From: an uncultured Mycoplasmatota bacterium | Lineage (GTDB): Bacteria > Bacillota_I > Bacilli_A > RF39 > UBA660 | Length of the DNA: 19,748 nucleotides | Assembly: GCA_900557185.1 (NCBI GenBank) | Contig: USRP01000020.1 | Span: forward strand, 1-19,748 | Direction: 5' to 3' | Shown here: piece by piece, positions 16,465 through 19,748 of the stretch | Position numbering within the stretch: the first letter of the stretch is position 1 | Layout of the letters: the number at the start of each line of letters is the position of its first letter | Notes under the pieces: model-generated | What the model saw: only the letters and a program-made list of their open reading frames with translations | Told to the model about the DNA's origin: nothing | Database searches by the model: none | Translations under genes and position numbers: made by a program

Positions 16465-16493
16465 ACTAATGTCTCCCACTCGTCTTCACTTTT

Positions 16494-16499
16494 ATTATA
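16494..16499 (-). promoter_or_regulatory. Candidate -10 box for the rnr leader transcript
   Basis: TATAAT on the minus strand, 30 bases upstream of the leader ATG. The -35 region is not consensus. The rest of the gap up to 16570 is T/A-rich with nothing recognisable. Confidence 0.55.
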
Positions 16500-16570
16500 C
16501 TATATTTTTATCAATTCGTATCCCTATTTTTCGATTTTTTTCTGTTATTTTTTAACAAATTTGCAATAAG

Positions 16571-16596
16571 AAAACAAACGAGTGATATACTCGTTT
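16571..16596 (-). terminator. Intrinsic terminator of ndk
   Basis: Minus-strand AAACGAGT (16596-16589) and ACTCGTTT (16583-16576) with a 5-base loop, followed by GTTTTC. The ndk TAA stop overlaps the start of the stem. Confidence 0.8.
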
Positions 16597-17029
16597 ATCT
16601 TGTCAATGATTTCTTCTTTTCTAATTCTGGATAAAAGCGATTAATTTCAATTTCAGCATTTTCAACAGAATCAGAACCATGAATAATATTATAAGTACAA
16701 CATGTCTTATCTCCATAATCACCACGAATTGTACCTGGTAAAGCATCTTTACTATCTGTTGCTCCCATTAATTCTCTTACTTTGCTAACAGCATTTTCCC
16801 CTTCTACAATCATAGCAATAACAGGTCCTGATAGCATAAATGATTCTAATGTAGGATAAAAAGGTTTATCTAATAAGTGAGCATAATGCTTTTTTACTAT
16901 TTCTTCATCCAATTGCATCTCTTTTACATGACTTACAGATAATTCTGCATTTTCAAATCTTCTGATAACTTCATCTAATAATTGTTTTCTCACACCATCT
17001 GGTTTTAACATCGCATAAGTACGTTCCAT
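16595..17029 (-). CDS. ndk: Nucleoside diphosphate kinase
   Basis: A cytoplasmic enzyme of 144 residues that moves the gamma-phosphate of ATP to NDPs through a phosphohistidine, balancing NTP and dNTP pools. Family signatures are present: ERTYAMLKPDGV at the N-terminus with the nucleotide-contacting Lys9, the YPTLESFMLSGPVIAMIVEG segment, the PGTIRGDYG loop (98-106) and NIIHGSDS (114-121), whose His117 is the catalytic histidine. Length is normal with a short basic tail. ATG 17029 follows AGGAAGG. It has its own promoter and terminator and seems a single-gene unit. Confidence 0.98.
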   Translation of the reverse strand: MERTYAMLKPDGVRKQLLDEVIRRFENAELSVSHVKEMQLDEEIVKKHYAHLLDKPFYPTLESFMLSGPVIAMIVEGENAVSKVRELMGATDSKDALPGTIRGDYGDKTCCTYNIIHGSDSVENAEIEINRFYPELEKKKSLTR

Positions 17030-17056
17030 TATAATACCTTCCTTTCATTGTCATTT

Positions 17057-17092
17057 ATTATAACACGGCTTTATCAATTGATAAAGTTTTTT
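17057..17092 (-). promoter_or_regulatory. ndk promoter overlapped by an 18-bp perfect palindrome
   Basis: TATAAT (17057-17062) on the minus strand serves ndk. The perfect palindrome CTTTATCAATTGATAAAG (17069-17086) covers the -35 position, where only a weak TTTATC is found. On the plus strand the palindrome is followed by six T (17087-17092), giving a terminator shape. It may be an operator, a 3'-end hairpin for the preceding gene, or an antisense terminator. Confidence 0.55.
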
Positions 17093-17093
17093 A

Positions 17094-17552
17094 TTAGGAA
17101 TCAAGGAACAATTCTTGTACAAGTTCTTTTACCTGTTTATCATTCAATATACTACTATCATACGTAACATGAATTGAAACTTGAAAAAAACTATCATCTT
17201 GTAAAGTAACTGTAGTTTTTTCAATTCCATCCACTAAGACTAAATCTTCTATCACACCTTTTACGCAATATTCACAGCAAGCATCTTCAATCACAACAAT
17301 TGTATCATGACTCTTTCCTTGAAAATGTTTATCAAAACTTATCAAAGAAGGTGTTTTTAACAATCCCAAAAATAATTTCACTTCTAACAATATACGTTGT
17401 ATATTAATTTTCTTCGGATCATATGTAATAAGCAGATTCTTTATATTTTCATCTCCAGTAATACTTTCAACACCATCTAATGCAGAAATATATGCATAAA
17501 ATTCATCATCAAAATGATTAAAATGATCTATTTTCATACTCAACTTTTGCAT
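17094..17552 (-). CDS. Tandem heavy-metal-associated-like domain protein
   Basis: A 152-residue soluble protein with two ferredoxin-like repeats. The second (about 83-150) keeps a metal-binding Cys pair, Cys93-x-x-Cys96, in ACCEYCVKGVIEDLV, then the family-like VDGIEKTTVTLQDD and VTYDSSILNDKQVKELV pattern of HMA domains. The first (about 1-62) has the same pattern (YISALDGVESI, LLITYDPKKINIQRIL) but no cysteines, so it should not bind metal in that way. HMA proteins usually carry copper or other soft metals, or are parts of copper ATPases; no ATPase is visible nearby. GTG three codons upstream (17561) is open, but ATG 17552 has AGGTAGGTGG at proper spacing. Function is uncertain. Confidence 0.7.
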   Translation of the reverse strand: MQKLSMKIDHFNHFDDEFYAYISALDGVESITGDENIKNLLITYDPKKINIQRILLEVKLFLGLLKTPSLISFDKHFQGKSHDTIVVIEDACCEYCVKGVIEDLVLVDGIEKTTVTLQDDSFFQVSIHVTYDSSILNDKQVKELVQELFLDS

Positions 17553-17609
17553 TGCTACCACCTACCTTCATTGAAATATATGATTACATATTTTAACTCT
17601 TACAATCGT

Positions 17610-17638
17610 ATTATATCAAATCAGTCAGACGATAACAA
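17610..17638 (-). promoter_or_regulatory. SigA-like promoter of the HMA-like gene
   Basis: On the minus strand, TTGTTA (17633-17638), a 17-base spacer and TATAAT (17610-17615), about 58 bases upstream of the start, leaving a short untranslated leader. Confidence 0.7.
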
Positions 17639-17666
17639 TTGACGATTGATTACTAGTATTCTTTTA

Positions 17667-17685
17667 TTCTAATGAATCATTAGAA
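17667..17685. other. Perfect 19-base palindrome after the glycosyltransferase operon
   Basis: TTCTAATGA-A-TCATTAGAA, arms of nine with a single central base, four bases after the stop of the second glycosyltransferase. No T run follows on the minus strand, so it is a 3'-end hairpin or protein site rather than a clear intrinsic terminator. Confidence 0.55.
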
Positions 17686-17689
17686 ATAT

Positions 17690-18694
17690 CTATTTTAATG
17701 TGAATTGTTTTCCTCTTACTTCTTGATATTCTGTATCATCCAACAAGTTCATACGTTTCAAACATTCAACATTTGATTCATCTAAACGAACACGAGGATT
17801 AGAATATGGTTTCATTGCTTTTAAAATCTCATACATATCTTGCAATCTTTGTTGATTTCTCTGACATGGTTTACCATTCATAAAACGTTTCATCGCATCT
17901 ACATATTCTATATTATAAAGAACTAAATAATTATTAATAATTCTCTGTTCTAATTGTATCTGATGGCTTTCTAAAATTTCCTTTTCTGCATAATCCATTG
18001 CAATTTTGCCATATTCATTTAATAAACGATAGGCATCTGTTAAACTAGGAGCCATAGATAACCCCTTTTTATGACGAATATAAATATAGATATAAGATGA
18101 AATATCTACTACCTTTTTCGCATCTGCATAAGCATATAAATTAAAAAGATTATCTTCTCCCTGTTGTAAATCTACAAAATAATGATCTTTGATTAACGAT
18201 TTTTTATAGAGTGCACCCCATAATGGAATATTCTGATTTTCAAATGATTGTGTACTAGGTCCATCAAACTGTTTTATAAAAAGAGGATTTAAATCAGAAC
18301 ACATGTCTAAAACATGAGAAACATTATCATCATATAAGATATAATAATTTCCTCTTACCATGTCAGCATCTTCCATTTCTGCTGCTTGGACCATATCTTT
18401 GATTCCATTTGGAGTTACGTAATCATCCGCATCGATAAAATATACATATTCTCCACTTGCCTCTTGAAATCCTCGTCTACGAGCATAAGAGACCCCAAAT
18501 CTCTCTTCTCTCACCACTTTAATTCGCGAATCAATTATTTGATAGTATTTTACTTTTTCAAAACTACGGTCTGTAGAAACATTGTCAACAAAAATAATTT
18601 CTAAATTTTTATATTCAGAACGAGCTAGAGATTGATAAAGTCTATCAATTGTGTCTTCTGCATTATGCATTGGAACAATTACACTTACTTTCAT
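17690..18694 (-). CDS. GT2-family glycosyltransferase (second of a tandem pair)
   Basis: A 334-residue protein with an N-terminal GT-A domain: VSVIVPMHNAEDTIDRLYQSL start, EIIFVDNVSTDRS (32-44), GVSYARRRGF (67-76) and the metal/UDP-binding DADD (88-91) in YFIDADD. The C-terminal 200 residues are soluble and lack membrane helices. It should transfer a sugar from a nucleotide donor to a surface glycan, but donor and acceptor are unknown. Motif positions match the neighbouring 304-residue protein residue for residue over the first 100 positions, so the two are paralogues. ATG overlaps the upstream stop as TAATG, with AAGGAG inside the upstream gene, so translation is coupled. Confidence 0.9.
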   Translation of the reverse strand: MKVSVIVPMHNAEDTIDRLYQSLARSEYKNLEIIFVDNVSTDRSFEKVKYYQIIDSRIKVVREERFGVSYARRRGFQEASGEYVYFIDADDYVTPNGIKDMVQAAEMEDADMVRGNYYILYDDNVSHVLDMCSDLNPLFIKQFDGPSTQSFENQNIPLWGALYKKSLIKDHYFVDLQQGEDNLFNLYAYADAKKVVDISSYIYIYIRHKKGLSMAPSLTDAYRLLNEYGKIAMDYAEKEILESHQIQLEQRIINNYLVLYNIEYVDAMKRFMNGKPCQRNQQRLQDMYEILKAMKPYSNPRVRLDESNVECLKRMNLLDDTEYQEVRGKQFTLK

Positions 18695-19608
18695 TATTTC
18701 ATCTCCTTCTTTTTACATTTTATTTTCTCATTTGAATTTATGAATCGCGTAAGTTCACTTATTTCCCATTCCATTTCTTTTAATTGAGAAATAGAATAAT
18801 CACTCTTCTCTTTACCACGATACAAAGCAGAAATTCTTAACTTCAAAAGTAAAAGTTGTTTTAATATGAGTTGGTTTAGATGAGTCTCATACTGTTCTAT
18901 GGTTCCTAATTCAATGCACTCTTGATAAAGTTTTACAGCATATCGCATAAACTGATACGGCTCAATCGCATGGCGTGCCGAAGATAAACCATCATCTGAA
19001 ATATGATAGAAATAAACTGGTTCAGAAATTCCTATCACTTTGTTAGCATTTAGAAAAGCATGCCAATTGAATAAATGATCTTCAAATTGATTGAGAGGAA
19101 CAAAAAAATCATCTCGAATACAAGTCTTCTTATATAAATGTTGCCAAAGAGGTGCTGAAATTCCCTCTAGATGATTAATTTGCCATGTACTATAAGGAAT
19201 CTTTCGTACATGTTGGCGGATAATGGATGCTAGTTGATAATCATTAGCATAAGTATTGTAATTACCTTCTACAATATCAGCTTTTGTTTCTTTTGCTGTT
19301 TCTACTAAATAAGAAATAGCATTAGGAGCAACGCAATCATCACTATCGATAAAATATAAGTATTCCCCATGAGAAGCATGAAACCCTTTCTTTCGTGCAT
19401 AACTTACACCCTGCTTAGGTTCTTTTAACACCTTTACACGAGCATCTTTTACTGCAAACGAATAAGCTTTCTCATAACTATGATCTTGTGAATTATTATC
19501 AACAAAAATAATTTCTAAATGATCATATCCCTGACATTGTAATGAAGCATATAAATTGTCTAGACTTTTTTCCGCATTATACATTGGTATGATTACACTC
19601 ACTAGCAT
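18694..19608 (-). CDS. GT2-family glycosyltransferase (first of a tandem pair)
   Basis: A 304-residue GT-A glycosyltransferase: VSVIIPMYNAEKSLDNLY, EIIFVDNNSQDHS (32-44), GVSYARKKGF (67-76) and DSDD (88-91) in YFIDSDD, the expected metal-binding motif. Most capsule, teichoic acid or surface-polysaccharide GT2 enzymes have this plan; the acceptor cannot be told. The C-terminal region has the LWQHLYKKTCIRDDFF, EDHLFNWHAF pattern also found, diverged, in its neighbour (LWGALYKKSLIKDHYF, EDNLFNLYAY). ATG 19608 has AGAGGGG upstream. It is the first gene inside the right terminal repeat and starts the operon from a near-consensus promoter. Confidence 0.9.
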   Translation of the reverse strand: MLVSVIIPMYNAEKSLDNLYASLQCQGYDHLEIIFVDNNSQDHSYEKAYSFAVKDARVKVLKEPKQGVSYARKKGFHASHGEYLYFIDSDDCVAPNAISYLVETAKETKADIVEGNYNTYANDYQLASIIRQHVRKIPYSTWQINHLEGISAPLWQHLYKKTCIRDDFFVPLNQFEDHLFNWHAFLNANKVIGISEPVYFYHISDDGLSSARHAIEPYQFMRYAVKLYQECIELGTIEQYETHLNQLILKQLLLLKLRISALYRGKEKSDYSISQLKEMEWEISELTRFINSNEKIKCKKKEMK

Positions 19609-19639
19609 ACAAACACCCCTCTTTCATTTCCAGTTGTGT

Positions 19640-19667
19640 ATTATACCATACTCGTTTTATATGTCAA
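19640..19667 (-). promoter_or_regulatory. Strong SigA-like promoter of the glycosyltransferase operon
   Basis: On the minus strand, consensus TTGACA (19662-19667), a 16-base spacer and consensus TATAAT (19640-19645), 31 bases upstream of the first glycosyltransferase. The -35 box shares its leading T residues with the T run of the terminator next to it. Confidence 0.85.
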
Positions 19668-19695
19668 AAAAGAAGCAATCCATTCGGATTACTTC
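19666..19695 (-). terminator. Intrinsic terminator inside the right terminal repeat
   Basis: Minus-strand GAAGTAATCC (19695-19686) pairs with GGATTGCTTC (19681-19672), loop GAAT, then six T. The one irregular position is a G-U pair in minus-strand RNA but a C-A mismatch in plus-strand RNA, so it suits leftward transcripts entering from beyond the window. It would insulate the glycosyltransferase promoter. Confidence 0.88.
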
Positions 19696-19745
19696 CTCGT
19701 ATAATATATTTTGTAAGTTATTTTTGACTTACAATTTAACATCTT
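19694..19745 (-). repeat. Right copy of the perfect 52-bp terminal inverted repeat
   Basis: Exact reverse complement of 1-52; three further bases remain at the right edge. Its inner palindrome is at 19711-19718 and 19727-19734. Its inner end shares two bases with the 5' arm of the neighbouring terminator. Read outward on the plus strand it has TTGACT (19724-19729), a good -35 hexamer whose -10 would lie outside the window. Confidence 0.95.
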
Positions 19746-19748
19746 TAT

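Noticed and set aside
16363..16594. T-box or metabolite riboswitch upstream of rnr
   Set aside because: No T-box sequence, specifier loop or known aptamer pattern is visible; the roughly 125-base leader is filled by the short ORF and one terminator.
1..19748. Composite transposon or insertion sequence delimited by the terminal inverted repeats
   Set aside because: No transposase, integrase or target duplication can be seen, and the contents are mostly housekeeping wall and RNA genes; inversion or an assembly break at a repeat explains it better.
1..19748. CRISPR arrays, tRNA or rRNA genes, prophage
   Set aside because: No regularly spaced repeats, no cloverleaf or rRNA-like stretch and no phage structural or lysis genes were found.

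Overview
The window is AT-rich, low-GC DNA with dense coding. It carries Gram-positive style wall genes, strong AGGAGG/AGGTGA-type ribosome binding sites, SigA-like promoters (TTGACA/TATAAT) and intrinsic terminators. The best inference is a member of the Bacillota, probably an Erysipelotrichia-like or related gut lineage. No rRNA, tRNA, transposase, phage gene or CRISPR array is visible. Every gene except the first lies on the minus strand.

Layout. A perfect 52-bp sequence sits at both ends in opposite orientation (1-52 and 19694-19745), so the whole window is bounded by an inverted repeat. From the left: a YitT-like membrane protein (+) converges on murB-murG (peptidoglycan precursor synthesis), with both stop codons in one CTAG inside a shared bidirectional terminator. 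Next come a membrane-anchored polysaccharide deacetylase (PdaC-like) and a five-gene envelope-stress-like module: FtsX-type ABC permease, ATPase, a shortened VanY-like protein with all zinc ligands lost, histidine kinase and OmpR-type regulator. Candidate regulator repeats lie at both promoters of this module. Then come a Qnr-like pentapeptide-repeat protein overlapping a rhodanese lipoprotein, and a secreted coiled-coil M23 peptidase.

The largest gene encodes a 1276-residue RNase R whose N-terminal half looks like a second, degenerate RNB domain. It is preceded by a 15-codon leader ORF whose stop abuts an intrinsic terminator, an arrangement typical of ribosome-controlled attenuation. Further right are ndk, a protein with tandem metal-binding-like folds, and two overlapping paralogous GT2 glycosyltransferases with a near-consensus promoter.

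How it fits together. Much of the content concerns building, modifying, cutting or sensing the cell wall (murB, murG, deacetylase, M23 peptidase, pseudo-VanY/ABC/two-component module, glycosyltransferases). RNA turnover and nucleotide metabolism (rnr, ndk) form a second group. The most unusual items are the double-RNB RNase R, its leader-peptide attenuator, the zinc-less VanY-like protein in the two-component/ABC module, and the terminal inverted repeat.
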